64,000 nt of DNA from an uncultured Roseobacter sp. (GTDB lineage: Bacteria; Pseudomonadota; Alphaproteobacteria; Rhodobacterales; Rhodobacteraceae): NCBI RefSeq assembly GCF_947496515.1, contig NZ_CANMDB010000001.1:1-64000 (forward strand). The letters run 5' to 3'. The notes below the pieces were generated by a model. It saw only the letters and a list, made by a program, of their open reading frames with translations. It searched no databases and was not told where the DNA came from. The translations under genes were made by a program, and so were the position numbers. This document shows positions 21,562 to 30,337 of this stretch, one piece after another; position 1 is the stretch's first letter, and every line of letters begins with the position of its first letter.

Positions 21562-22590
21562 ATGAAATACTTTGACCACACCAACAGCGAAGTTGCCGCG
21601 ATCAGGGATGCAGATGAGCGACGGCTGGTTGCAGCACTCCGCGCGTCGCAGATCGGTGTGTTCGAGTTCGAGCCGGAAACCAATACCGCCTTTTGGGATG
21701 ACCGGGTCCGTGAACTATGGGGAATACAGAGCACCGACCCGATAACCTATGAAGCTATCGTGGCCCAGGTGCATGAGGATGACCGCGCCCTGCACGACGC
21801 CGAGACGGCCAAGGCACTGGATCCCGACGGGGACGGTCATATGGATATGATGTATCGCCTCTATCCCAAAGATGGGCGCCCGATGCGGTGGCTCAGAGCA
21901 AAAGCGGATTGTTTTTTCCAGAACGGAAAGGCGATTCGACTGGTGGGAACGGTCCAGGACATCACCGAAGAGCAGACCGCTAGGCTACACAACAAGATGC
22001 TGCTGAACGAGTTGCAGCACCGGGTGAAAAACACGCTGGCGACCGCCATCGCCGTTGTCAGCCTATCCAGACGTGGTGCGACGGATATCCAGAGCTACTT
22101 CGACGCGGTGGACGAACGGTTGCGCAACCTGAGCCTGTCCCATGATCTGTTGCGTCAATCGGACTGGTCTCCGGTTCAGTTCACGGAGCTTTTCTCAAAT
22201 GCCGCGCAGAGCTTTCTGGGTCCTCGCTGGGCGACAGACCGCATCCGACTTGATGCGGATGCCTTTGAAATCCCCGCGTGGCACGTGATGACGGTGAGCA
22301 TGGCGCTCCATGAGCTGATGACCAATGCGGCCAAATACGGTGCCCTGTCCACCGGATCCGGCAGGATCGAGGCGGGTATTCGCAACAAGGACCGCAGCCC
22401 TGCGTTCTACTGGCGTGAAACGGGGGGGCCAAAACCGCCGCCTCGCCCGCCGAAAGCCGAAGGATTTGGCCGAGTTCTGCTCAACGATATCCTGCCCGGC
22501 GAGTTGGCGGGCACCTCAGAGCTCGTTTTTTCGGAGGGCGGCTTGTACTACGAAGTTACAATGCGTCCGTTCAAGGAAGCAAAGACATGA
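21562..22590 (+). CDS. HWE-family sensor histidine kinase with PAS domain
   Basis: A soluble 342-residue kinase. A PAS domain lies at about residues 25-145 (IGVFEFEPETNTAFWDDRV; ending in RLVGTVQDITEEQ). The HWE dimerisation block is NELQHRVKNTLATA near 153-166, with His157 as likely phosphosite. The ATP-binding part is shortened: ALHELMTNAAKYGAL (N box) and WRETGGP (HWE G region). No membrane segment, so the signal is cytoplasmic. A GTG at 21520 is an alternative start. The stop overlaps the response regulator gene. Confidence 0.88.
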   Translation: MKYFDHTNSEVAAIRDADERRLVAALRASQIGVFEFEPETNTAFWDDRVRELWGIQSTDPITYEAIVAQVHEDDRALHDAETAKALDPDGDGHMDMMYRLYPKDGRPMRWLRAKADCFFQNGKAIRLVGTVQDITEEQTARLHNKMLLNELQHRVKNTLATAIAVVSLSRRGATDIQSYFDAVDERLRNLSLSHDLLRQSDWSPVQFTELFSNAAQSFLGPRWATDRIRLDADAFEIPAWHVMTVSMALHELMTNAAKYGALSTGSGRIEAGIRNKDRSPAFYWRETGGPKPPPRPPKAEGFGRVLLNDILPGELAGTSELVFSEGGLYYEVTMRPFKEAKT

Positions 22591-22940
22591 CACTTGCAAA
22601 ACGCGTATTGGTTGTCGAAGACCAGATGATGATTGCCTTTGCTCTCAAGGACATGCTGACATCGATGGGCCTGGAATGCGTCGGCCCCTTCCGCAGCGCC
22701 GCCGATGCGCTCAACGTGCTGGATCACGGTGCATGTGACTTCGCCCTGCTGGACATCAACCTCGGTGACACCGATACAAGCGAGCCCGTGGCGCAGGCGC
22801 TTGTGGAGTTGGACATCCCCTTCGTTTTCGTCACCGGTTACGGAAGCGCCGCGCCCATAGACGAAAAATTCAACCATGTGGACAGGTATCTAAAGCCGAT
22901 CCGGGCGCAGGACATTCGTGCGGCAATTCAGGTAACGTGA
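22587..22940 (+). CDS. single-domain response regulator
   Basis: A 117-residue receiver domain without output domain. VVEDQMMIAF holds the acidic pocket (Glu11, Asp12), Asp56 in LLDINLG is the phosphorylation site, and FVTGYGS and YLKPI contain the conserved Thr and Lys. It overlaps the HWE kinase by four bases and is its evident partner. With no DNA-binding part it probably acts by protein contact or as a phosphate sink. Confidence 0.9.
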   Translation: MTLAKRVLVVEDQMMIAFALKDMLTSMGLECVGPFRSAADALNVLDHGACDFALLDINLGDTDTSEPVAQALVELDIPFVFVTGYGSAAPIDEKFNHVDRYLKPIRAQDIRAAIQVT

Positions 22941-23036
22941 GCACCGCATCCGGTGAGGATCGCGCGGGTTCTGGCCTTTGGGCTTGCCTGTAAACGCGGG
23001 CTAAATGGGGGCTGCGCGCTACAATCTGAGCAATGC

Positions 23037-23474
23037 TTAGCCGTCCAGCCGGTTCAACAGCGCGTCCATGGCCAGCGTGTAGCCGTGCGCGCCAAAGCCG
23101 CAGATCACCCCGACCGCCACCTTGGCAATGTAGGAACGATGGCGAAACGCCTCGCGGGCGTGGACGTTGCTGAGGTGAAGCTCGATCGTCGGGATGTTGA
23201 CGGACGCAATCGCATCCATCAGCGCCACGGACGTGTGGGTGTAGGCGCCTGCGTTCAGGATCAGCCCTTGATGGACGCCGCGGGCCGCGTGAATGGTGTC
23301 GATCAGCGCGCCTTCGTGATTGGATTGGGCGAACACCACCGCGCAGCCGCGGGTTTGCGCATGATCCGTGCAGAGCGTTTCGATATCGGCCAGGGTCGTG
23401 TGACCGTAGACCTCGGGCTGGCGGGTGCCCAGCAGGTTCAGATTGGGCCCGTTCAGGATCAAGAGAGAGGTCAT
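23037..23474 (-). CDS. aroQ: 3-dehydroquinate dehydratase type II
   Basis: Converts 3-dehydroquinate to 3-dehydroshikimate in the shikimate pathway, forming a dodecamer in this family. The 145 residues include NGPNLNLLGTRQPEVYG with the catalytic Arg and Tyr, SNHEG, LNAGAYTHTSVAL and IELHLSNVHAREAFRH. The ATG at 23474 is the family start; the frame is open further upstream but not protein-like. aroK-aroB are at 28.6-30.3 kb. Confidence 0.97.
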   Translation of the reverse strand: MTSLLILNGPNLNLLGTRQPEVYGHTTLADIETLCTDHAQTRGCAVVFAQSNHEGALIDTIHAARGVHQGLILNAGAYTHTSVALMDAIASVNIPTIELHLSNVHAREAFRHRSYIAKVAVGVICGFGAHGYTLAMDALLNRLDG

Positions 23475-23800
23475 GGCGATATCCTGCGTTGATGGTTGCC
23501 GTGATGTAGCGCACTCCGCCCGAAATCTGAACCGCCTTTCGCGCCGCGGCATCACGGTCGGGAAACGGGGCTGACGCATCGGACCTTCAATCTGAAACAT
23601 ACTGCTTCGCTCAGAGCACCCGTGCAACAGGCGCCGTTCCGCCAACGTCAGACCGGAGGTTTGGCTCTGGCAAAACGGGCTGCGCGATTGCGCCACCCCT
23701 TGGGCCGGCGCTTCAGTATGAACGTTGGGCGTCTCAGATCGAAGATCCGATGCGTCAGCGGCTCGGGTCGGCGAGACCGGTGCCGCGGTGGATGCCAGGG
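23475..23800. other. intergenic region without recognised features
   Basis: These 326 bases lie between the start of aroQ and the end of the CNNM-type gene, both on the minus strand. Overlapping ORFs on both strands lack ribosome binding sites and family resemblance. I see no hairpin with a T-tract. Confidence 0.5.
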
Positions 23801-25108
23801 CTACAGAGGGCGGATCTTCAGCCCGGTGATCCGATTGCCGTCGCGGGTGACCACTTCGAACCGGAAACCGTGAAAGGAAAAGACCTGACCCGGTGTGGGG
23901 ATCATCTGTGCTTCGTGAATGACCAGACCCGCGACCGTGTTGGCCTCTTCATCGGGCAGGTTCCAGTCGGTCGCGCGGTTCAGATCGCGGATGGTCATGC
24001 CGCCGTCCACCACGAACTGGCCATCCTTGTCGCGGGTTACACCGCTGTCATTGCCACCATCGAATTCATCGGTGATCTCGCCGACGATTTCCTCCAGAAT
24101 ATCCTCCAGCGTGATCAACCCCTGCAGCGAGCCATATTCATCCACCACCAGGGCAAAATGCGTGTGCCGCCGCAGGAACTGGCGCATCTGCTCGTCCAGC
24201 GTGGAGGTTTCGGGCACGAAATAGGGCTGCATCGCCACATCCGTGATCTTGAAATCGCGCAGCTTGCTGGCGTCGCCGTCGGGGCCGCCGATGATCTTGT
24301 ACATGGCGCGCAACAGGTCCTTGGCGTGGATCACGCCGATGATGTTTTCGGGATCGTCCAGATAGAGCGGCAGGCGCGTATGGGGCGATGTGAGGCATTG
24401 CTCTAGAATGGCCTCGGGCGCGTCTTCGGCGTTGATCATCTCGATGCCGGAGCGGTGCAGCATGATCTCCTCCACCACCCTCTCGCCCAGATCGAGCGCG
24501 CCGAGGATACGGTCCCGGTCTTCCTTCTCCACAACGCCTTCGGAGTGGCCCAGATGCAGCGCGCCCGCGATCTCCTCGCGGACGGCGAGGATGTTGCTGT
24601 CGGGGTCAATCCGCACCCCGAAGATCCGCAGCACCCCGCGCACCAGCAGCCGCACCACGGCCACAATGGGCGAGAAGATCTTGACGATCAGCGAAATGGG
24701 ACCGGAGACGAGCGAGGCGGCGGTCTCGGAGTTGGTGATGGCGTAGGTCTTGGGCAGCACCTCCGCAAAGATCAGCACCAGCAGCGTCATGACCAGCGTG
24801 GCCAGCGCCACGCCGCTTTCACCGAAGGCGCGCGTAAAGATGAGCGTGGCGAGAGAGGCCGCGAGGATGTTGACGAGGTTGTTGCCCAGCAGCACCGAGC
24901 CGATCAGCCGTTCATTATCCTCGGTAATCCGCAGCGCGCGTTGCGCCCCTTTGGAGCCCTTGTCGGCCTGCGCGCGCAGCTTGCCGCGCGAGGCGGCGGT
25001 CAACGCGGTTTCCGAGCCCGAAAAGAAGCCCGACAGCACCAGCAGAAACAAGATCACCGCGGAGGTGAGCCAGAAGGTGCCGTCAAGCGTTGCAGTCGCC
25101 GTGTCCAT
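23801..25108 (-). CDS. CNNM/HlyC-CorC family membrane transporter
   Basis: A 435-residue inner-membrane protein of the DUF21/CNNM family, linked to Mg2+ or Co2+ efflux. The DUF21 domain has four hydrophobic segments (about 10-180) with FSGSETALTAAS and LGNNLVNILAASL. A pair of CBS domains (about 205-335; RTRLPLYLDD-like and VVDEYGSLQGLITLEDILEEIVGEI) follows, and then a CorC/HlyC C-terminal domain. The ATG at 25108 follows AAGGG; an ATG ten codons earlier is possible. Despite the old HlyC name it is not a haemolysin. Confidence 0.92.
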   Translation of the reverse strand: MDTATATLDGTFWLTSAVILFLLVLSGFFSGSETALTAASRGKLRAQADKGSKGAQRALRITEDNERLIGSVLLGNNLVNILAASLATLIFTRAFGESGVALATLVMTLLVLIFAEVLPKTYAITNSETAASLVSGPISLIVKIFSPIVAVVRLLVRGVLRIFGVRIDPDSNILAVREEIAGALHLGHSEGVVEKEDRDRILGALDLGERVVEEIMLHRSGIEMINAEDAPEAILEQCLTSPHTRLPLYLDDPENIIGVIHAKDLLRAMYKIIGGPDGDASKLRDFKITDVAMQPYFVPETSTLDEQMRQFLRRHTHFALVVDEYGSLQGLITLEDILEEIVGEITDEFDGGNDSGVTRDKDGQFVVDGGMTIRDLNRATDWNLPDEEANTVAGLVIHEAQMIPTPGQVFSFHGFRFEVVTRDGNRITGLKIRPL

Positions 25109-25182
25109 GTGGATTGTTACCCTTATGCTCAATGGCATATGTATGGGCGCAGGGCAGTCTGCATTCAAGGGAAGAGCGTGTG

Positions 25183-25998
25183 ATGCTGCGGGATCTGGGA
25201 GTGATCAACGGGCCGGTGCTGCTGTTTGGCGGGCCGTATTCCAACGCGCAGGCCACGCGCGCGCTGCTGGCGGAGGCGGCGGCCCGCGGCTTGGGCGGTG
25301 CGCAGATGATCTGCACCGGCGATGTGGTGGCTTACGGCGCGGCGGTCCGCACCACGGTGGAGCTCATTCGCACCAGTGGTGCGGCGGTGGTCGCAGGCAA
25401 CTGCGAGCAGCAGCTGGGTGCGGCCGCAGAGGAGTGCGGGTGCGGCTTCGAGCCGGGCAGCACCTGTGATTTGCTGAGCGCGGGCTGGTATGCTCACGCG
25501 CGGGATCAGGCAGATGCCGCCGCAAAAGCGTGGATGCTGGCCTGCCCGGACATGATCGTCTTTCGCCATCAGGGCGCGCGCTACGCGGTGATCCACGGTG
25601 GGGTGACGGATGTGGCCCGTTTTGTCTGGCCGAGCGATGCGGATGCGGTGTTCGAAGCGGAGTGGCAGGAGGTAGAGGCCGCAGCCGGGCCGGTGGACCA
25701 TGTGATCGCCGGGCATTGCGGGCTGGCTTTTATCCGCGAGACACCACAGGGGCGTTGGATCAACCCCGGGGTGATCGGCATGCCGCCCAACGACGGGCGG
25801 CAGCAGACGCGCTATGGTATCCTCGATGGCGGAGAGGTGACGATCCACCGGCTGCGCTATGACGCGGATGGCGCCGCTGCAGAGATGCGCCGCGCGGCGC
25901 TGACACAAGGATATGACGGGGCTTTGCTGAGCGGCTACTGGCCGTCGGAGGATATCTTGCCCGAGGACTTGCGCGGTCCGTCCTTGGCCAGCGGGTGA
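25183..25998 (+). CDS. metallophosphoesterase-like protein with altered metal motifs
   Basis: A 271-residue protein of the YfcE/MJ0936-like phosphodiesterase fold. GDVVAYG, GNCE, a conserved His in IHGG and GHCG appear in the right order. The N-terminal D-x-H that binds the first metal is replaced by FGGPYSN (residues 15-21), and the last His of GHxH is a Gly. Activity may therefore be lost or the metal site rearranged. The start follows AAGGGAAG; GTG one codon earlier is possible. The end overlaps the convergent xerD by 64 bases. Confidence 0.75.
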   Translation: MLRDLGVINGPVLLFGGPYSNAQATRALLAEAAARGLGGAQMICTGDVVAYGAAVRTTVELIRTSGAAVVAGNCEQQLGAAAEECGCGFEPGSTCDLLSAGWYAHARDQADAAAKAWMLACPDMIVFRHQGARYAVIHGGVTDVARFVWPSDADAVFEAEWQEVEAAAGPVDHVIAGHCGLAFIRETPQGRWINPGVIGMPPNDGRQQTRYGILDGGEVTIHRLRYDADGAAAEMRRAALTQGYDGALLSGYWPSEDILPEDLRGPSLASG

Positions 25999-26903
25999 TG
26001 GGTCAGGACCAGTTCCTGTAGCCGTGCCTCCAGCACATGGGTGTAAATCTCGGTGGTCGCCACGTCCGCGTGGCCCAGCAGCGTCTGGATGGAGCGCAGG
26101 TCCGCGCCGTTGGCCAGCAGGTGGGTGGCAAAGGCGTGGCGTAGCGTATGGGGCGTGACCTTGGCGGGGGAAACGCCCGCGGTCACCGCCATCTCCTTGA
26201 TCAGCAGATAGAACCGGTGGCGCGTCAGATGCCCCGCCGCGCTGCGCGACACGAACAGATAGCGTGAAGGCGTCTTGCCTGCCGCTCGCCGTTCCGCCTC
26301 CATCCGGTCACGTATGGCAAGCCAGCGGGCCAGCGCCTCCCGCGCGGGCGGGGAGAGCGGTACCATGCGTTCCTTGCCGCCCTTGCCCTGAATGAGCAGC
26401 ATCCGCGGATCGCCCCGCGCGGCACTGGCGGGCAGGGTGACAAGCTCGCTGACGCGCATACCGGTGGCGTAGAGCAGCTCCATGAGGCAGCTGTTGCGCG
26501 CTCGGTCGCGGTCTGACCGACCGGTGGTGCGCGCGGCCTCCAGCAGCCGGTCCACCTCGGTCTCCGACAGGGTCTGGGGCAGGCGCTTGTCGCGCCCGGG
26601 GCCACTGATCTGGATGGCGGGGTTGTCACTGCGCCAGCCTTCCTCAAAGGCAAAGCGGTAAAGCTGCTTGATCGCCGAAAGACGCCGGGCCCGGGTGGCG
26701 CGCGCGAGGCCCTGGGTGTCGCAGTGGATCAGGTAAGCTTCGACAGTGTCCTGTTGTGCCGTGTCGAACCCGTGGCCCGCGCCCGCAAGCCAGCCTTGGA
26801 AATCCTGCAGATCGCGCCCGTAGGCCAACAGCGTGTTGCGCGCAGCGCCAAGCTCCGCCGCCTGTGCCTCCAGAAAGGCGGAAATCCAGTGCGCGGCACT
26901 CAT
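25935..26903 (-). CDS. xerD: tyrosine recombinase XerD
   Basis: A 322-residue recombinase of the XerC/XerD type that resolves chromosome dimers at dif together with XerC and FtsK. An N-terminal SAM-like core-binding domain (about 1-90) precedes the catalytic domain. GMRVSELVTL, HTLRHAFATHLLANGADLRS, LLGHADVATTEIYTH carry the Arg, His, Arg, His and Tyr catalytic set. No island genes flank it, so it is a housekeeping gene. It overlaps the downstream end of the 505-residue unknown by four bases. Confidence 0.92.
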   Translation of the reverse strand: MSAAHWISAFLEAQAAELGAARNTLLAYGRDLQDFQGWLAGAGHGFDTAQQDTVEAYLIHCDTQGLARATRARRLSAIKQLYRFAFEEGWRSDNPAIQISGPGRDKRLPQTLSETEVDRLLEAARTTGRSDRDRARNSCLMELLYATGMRVSELVTLPASAARGDPRMLLIQGKGGKERMVPLSPPAREALARWLAIRDRMEAERRAAGKTPSRYLFVSRSAAGHLTRHRFYLLIKEMAVTAGVSPAKVTPHTLRHAFATHLLANGADLRSIQTLLGHADVATTEIYTHVLEARLQELVLTHHPLAKDGPRKSSGKISSDGQ

Positions 26904-28417
26904 CCGAACCGCTCCAGCAGAAGGATCTGCAGCGCAGCCTGGCGAGCGGAATCCTCCAGTCCGAGCGCGCGCAGGGCGCTGAGCGCGCGGGTCAGGGATG
27001 GCAGATCACCGCTGGCGCCGGTTTCCAGCGTGACGAGCGCGCGCAGGATCGCGGACCCTTGAGCAGAGGCCGGGACCGGTGCTGACGTGTCGCTCCGGAA
27101 GGCCTCAAGGATCGCGGCCTCCAGGCTGTCGCGTGCGCGCAGATCCCCCGGCTGGCCCGCGGCGAGCGCGCGGGTCAGCGGGTCCGGTGCTCGGGCGGCT
27201 GCCTGCGCATAGCCGGGGGACAGAAGCGCGATGCGTGCGGCCAGATCGGACGTGCGCCCCGTGAGCGGGACAGCGTGCAGCCGGTCGGCAAAAAGCGTAG
27301 CAAAGACGATTTCCAGACTTGCGTCCTGCATCGCGGCCCAGGCAGCGGGCAGCGTTTTTGCCACGGCCTCCGCCGATCCGGCGCTGAGGGCTGTGTCGAT
27401 CTGCTGGATGGCGCGGACGCGGTCCCAGACGCCACCGGAGGCCGCAGGCTGCCGCTCCGAAAAAAGACCCAGCAATCGGTTAGCGGGCAACGCGCCGGTT
27501 TGCGCCAGCCGCTCCGCCGCCTCGATCTGCGACTTCCAACCGGCCAGATCGCGCAAATCCGCCACCGCAAAGGCGCGCGGCAGGCTGCGGGTCGGTTGCG
27601 GCTCGCCGATGGCCTCCAGCAACCGGAAGATCAGTGGCGTCATCGCGCGGGGCGGGCGCAGGGGGCGCGCGCCTTCGAATAGCTCGGGGTGTAAAAAGCG
27701 GTCCAGTACCGCGATCTCCACCGGATCCATCACCCCAATGTTGCGCCCGCTTTCAAAGAGCACGGCGGCAAGGGACCAGTCCCCGAGCCGCGCCGCGCAA
27801 AAGATCCGCTCGGGCAGGCCCGGCGACAGATGCGGCGCGTTGTCCAGAATATCGCAGGCGATCCGTTCCTGACCCGTCAGCAGGGCAAGATCCATGAAGA
27901 CCTCGAAATCTGCCGGATCGCGGCGGACCCCGGCCTGCTCCATCAAGGCCAGCGCGGGATCGAGCGCCCCGAACCGCCGCAGCGCGGCGACGCGCGCCCG
28001 GGTGAGCGCGCCTGCATCCCGCGGCGGCGGCAGTGCTTCGGTCAGCAGCAGCGTAAAGAGCAGCGCCTGTGCTGCGGGCAGGCGAAGCTCCGGCAGATCG
28101 CCAAGTGCGGCGCTCAACTCCGCCGCATTGCCGTGCAGCCACAACTCGGCGGGTAGGCCCGTGACGCGGGCGGGCACGAGGCCGATGCTGCGCGTGGCCT
28201 CCGCGCTCAGCGGTTTGACATCGACCGCGGGGCGGCTGCCGGAGCCTGCCACCGGCGGCTCCTCCGCGGGCAACGCGACGGAGGTTGCGCCGGGCTGATC
28301 GGGGTTCTGACTGAGCCAGTCAATGACCGACAGCGGCGCCTCCTGCGCGCCGGCGCCGGGCACGATCAGGGCCACTGCAGCCACTGCGGCGAGGTATGGG
28401 CGACGCCTAACTGGCAT
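26900..28417 (-). CDS. exported alpha-helical protein of unknown function
   Basis: A 505-residue protein with a signal peptide (residues about 1-25, VAAVALIVPGAGA). The rest is Ala/Leu/Arg rich, almost all helix, with many repeated helix pairs like LALLTGQERIACDILDNAP that suggest a TPR-like solenoid, though no repeat unit is exact. It is likely periplasmic. Its start overlaps the end of the 49-residue membrane protein upstream, and its stop overlaps the xerD start (ATGA). The three are one translational unit. No family was recognised. Confidence 0.75.
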   Translation of the reverse strand: MPVRRRPYLAAVAAVALIVPGAGAQEAPLSVIDWLSQNPDQPGATSVALPAEEPPVAGSGSRPAVDVKPLSAEATRSIGLVPARVTGLPAELWLHGNAAELSAALGDLPELRLPAAQALLFTLLLTEALPPPRDAGALTRARVAALRRFGALDPALALMEQAGVRRDPADFEVFMDLALLTGQERIACDILDNAPHLSPGLPERIFCAARLGDWSLAAVLFESGRNIGVMDPVEIAVLDRFLHPELFEGARPLRPPRAMTPLIFRLLEAIGEPQPTRSLPRAFAVADLRDLAGWKSQIEAAERLAQTGALPANRLLGLFSERQPAASGGVWDRVRAIQQIDTALSAGSAEAVAKTLPAAWAAMQDASLEIVFATLFADRLHAVPLTGRTSDLAARIALLSPGYAQAAARAPDPLTRALAAGQPGDLRARDSLEAAILEAFRSDTSAPVPASAQGSAILRALVTLETGASGDLPSLTRALSALRALGLEDSARQAALQILLLERFG

Positions 28418-28556
28418 CCAGCGTGACGGGGAGGCGTATCTCTTCTTGCGGGGCGGAGAAATCAGCGCCGAAAAACGGGCCCACATAGGCGTAGCCCACA
28501 AGACCGATGCCCCCCACAATGAGGAGAAAGAACAATAGCTTGAGTATCCGCATCAT
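28407..28556 (-). CDS. 49-residue single-span membrane protein
   Basis: A short ORF starting MMRILKLLFFLLIVGGIGLV, giving one transmembrane segment (about residues 5-24), then YAYVGPFFGADF and an acidic tail. It overlaps the downstream exported protein by 11 bases, which argues strongly for real translation. It probably sits in the inner membrane with its C-terminus in the periplasm and could be a partner of that protein. aroK diverges from it 82 bases away. Confidence 0.7.
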   Translation of the reverse strand: MMRILKLLFFLLIVGGIGLVGYAYVGPFFGADFSAPQEEIRLPVTLDAS

Positions 28557-28638
28557 GTCTGTACTGCCTTGAATGCCTGCCTGTTTTTACCGAACTTATA
28601 TATGGCCTTTTGAGCAATATCACGTCATTCAGAGAATT

Positions 28639-29232
28639 ATGAGCGATTTTCAGCATCCTGGCGCAGACGCGCCTCAGTCGGCCGCACTGGCGCTGAAAAA
28701 GACCGTTGTGATGGTGGGGATGATGGGCGCGGGCAAGACTGCCGTGGGCCGGGCGCTGGCGCAGTTTCTGGGCGTGCCGTTCCTCGATTCGGATCAGGAA
28801 ATCGAGACCGCCGCCAACATGAGTGTGCCCGAGATTTTCGCCCGCGATGGCGAGGCTTTTTTCCGCGCGCGCGAGACGGAGGTGATCTCGCGGCTGCTGG
28901 GGGGTGCGGCTTGTGTGCTCTCGACCGGTGGTGGCGCGTTCCTTTCGCCTGAAAACCGCGCCAATATCTCTGCGCGCGGGGTATCGGTGTGGCTGGATGC
29001 GGATCTGGATCTGCTGTGGAGCCGGGTGCGCCACCGCGACACGCGGCCCTTGCTGCGCACCGTGGATCCGCGGGCGACGCTGGGTGCCATCTATGAGGCG
29101 CGGGTGCCGGAATACGGAAAGGCGGATCTGCGCGTGCCCTGTGCGCCGCCCGTGTCGATCGAGCGGATGGCGCGCCGGGTGGCAGACGTGCTGGCGACGC
29201 GCGCCGACGTGTTGGGCGCGCCCCATGCGTGA
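28639..29232 (+). CDS. aroK: shikimate kinase
   Basis: Phosphorylates shikimate at O3 in aromatic amino-acid synthesis. The 197 residues contain the P-loop GMMGAGKTAVGRALA (about 24-38), the shikimate-binding FLDSDQEIE, and STGGGAFLSPENR. The ATG at 28639 gives the usual length; codons upstream are not conserved in composition. The end overlaps aroB by eight bases. Confidence 0.95.
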   Translation: MSDFQHPGADAPQSAALALKKTVVMVGMMGAGKTAVGRALAQFLGVPFLDSDQEIETAANMSVPEIFARDGEAFFRARETEVISRLLGGAACVLSTGGGAFLSPENRANISARGVSVWLDADLDLLWSRVRHRDTRPLLRTVDPRATLGAIYEARVPEYGKADLRVPCAPPVSIERMARRVADVLATRADVLGAPHA

Positions 29233-30334
29233 GACGGTCACGGTCGATCTGCCGGGGCGGGCCTATGAGGTGCGGATCGGCCCGGGATTGATCAGGCATG
29301 CAGGCGCCGAGATTGCGCCGCTGTTGAAGCGCCCACGCGTCGCCATCATCACTGATGAGACCGTGGCGGCGCTGCATCTTGGTACCTTGCGGGACGGGTT
29401 GGCTGCGGCCGGGGTCGCCTCGGATGCACTGAGCCTGCCACCCGGCGAGGCCACGAAATCATGGGGTCCGCTGGAGCAATGCGTGGATTGGCTGCTCGAA
29501 GCGCAGGTGGAGCGCGGCGATGTGGTTGTGGCTTTTGGTGGCGGCGTCATCGGCGATCTGGTGGGCTTTGCCGCCGCGATCCTGCGGCGCGGCGTGCGCT
29601 TTGTGCAGATCCCCACGTCGCTGCTGGCGCAGGTGGACAGCTCGGTCGGTGGCAAGACCGGGATCAACGCGGCGCAGGGCAAGAACCTGATCGGCGCATT
29701 TCATCAACCCAGCCTCGTGCTGGCCGATACGGAGGTGCTGGGCACGCTTACCCCGCGTGATTTTCTGGCGGGCTATGGCGAGGTGGTGAAATACGGGCTG
29801 CTGGGGGACGCGGAGTTCTTCGGGTGGCTGGAGCGGCAGGGGCCCGCGCTGGCCGCGGGCGACCAGGCCGCGCGCATCGAGGCGGTGCACCGGTCCGTGC
29901 AGATGAAAGCCGATATCGTCACCCGCGACGAGACCGAACAAGGCGACCGCGCGCTCCTGAACCTCGGGCACACCTTTGGCCATGCGCTGGAGGCTGCGAC
30001 GGGCTATTCCGACCGCCTGCTGCATGGCGAGGGTGTGGCCGTTGGCTGCGCGCTGGCCTTCGAGCTATCGGCGCGGATGGGACTGTGCAGCCAGGAAGAC
30101 CCCAGCCGCGTGCGCGCGCATCTCAAGGATATGGGGATGAAGACCGATCTGACCGACATCCCAGGCGATCTGCCGGGGCCTGACGCGCTGATGGATCTGA
30201 TGGCGCAGGACAAGAAGGTCGTGCAAGGGCAACTGCGGTTCATTCTCGCGCGCGGCATCGGGGAGGCGTTCATCACCTCTGACGTGCCGCGAGACATGGT
30301 CCGCCGCGTGCTTGCGGACGGGCTTGAGGTCTAG
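29225..30334 (+). CDS. aroB: 3-dehydroquinate synthase
   Basis: Forms 3-dehydroquinate from DAHP using NAD+ and a divalent metal. The 369 residues show GGGVIGDLVGFAAAILRRG (NAD-binding), PTSLLAQVDSSVGGKTGIN, and NLGHTFGHALEAATGY with metal-binding His. It starts inside the end of aroK, the common alphaproteobacterial aroK-aroB unit, and the DUF523 gene follows after three bases. Confidence 0.97.
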   Translation: MRETVTVDLPGRAYEVRIGPGLIRHAGAEIAPLLKRPRVAIITDETVAALHLGTLRDGLAAAGVASDALSLPPGEATKSWGPLEQCVDWLLEAQVERGDVVVAFGGGVIGDLVGFAAAILRRGVRFVQIPTSLLAQVDSSVGGKTGINAAQGKNLIGAFHQPSLVLADTEVLGTLTPRDFLAGYGEVVKYGLLGDAEFFGWLERQGPALAAGDQAARIEAVHRSVQMKADIVTRDETEQGDRALLNLGHTFGHALEAATGYSDRLLHGEGVAVGCALAFELSARMGLCSQEDPSRVRAHLKDMGMKTDLTDIPGDLPGPDALMDLMAQDKKVVQGQLRFILARGIGEAFITSDVPRDMVRRVLADGLEV

Positions 30335-30337
30335 CAG

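Noticed and set aside
25935-26903. xerD as evidence of a second mobile element
   Set aside because: Its sequence is the housekeeping XerD type and the neighbours are core genes with normal composition.
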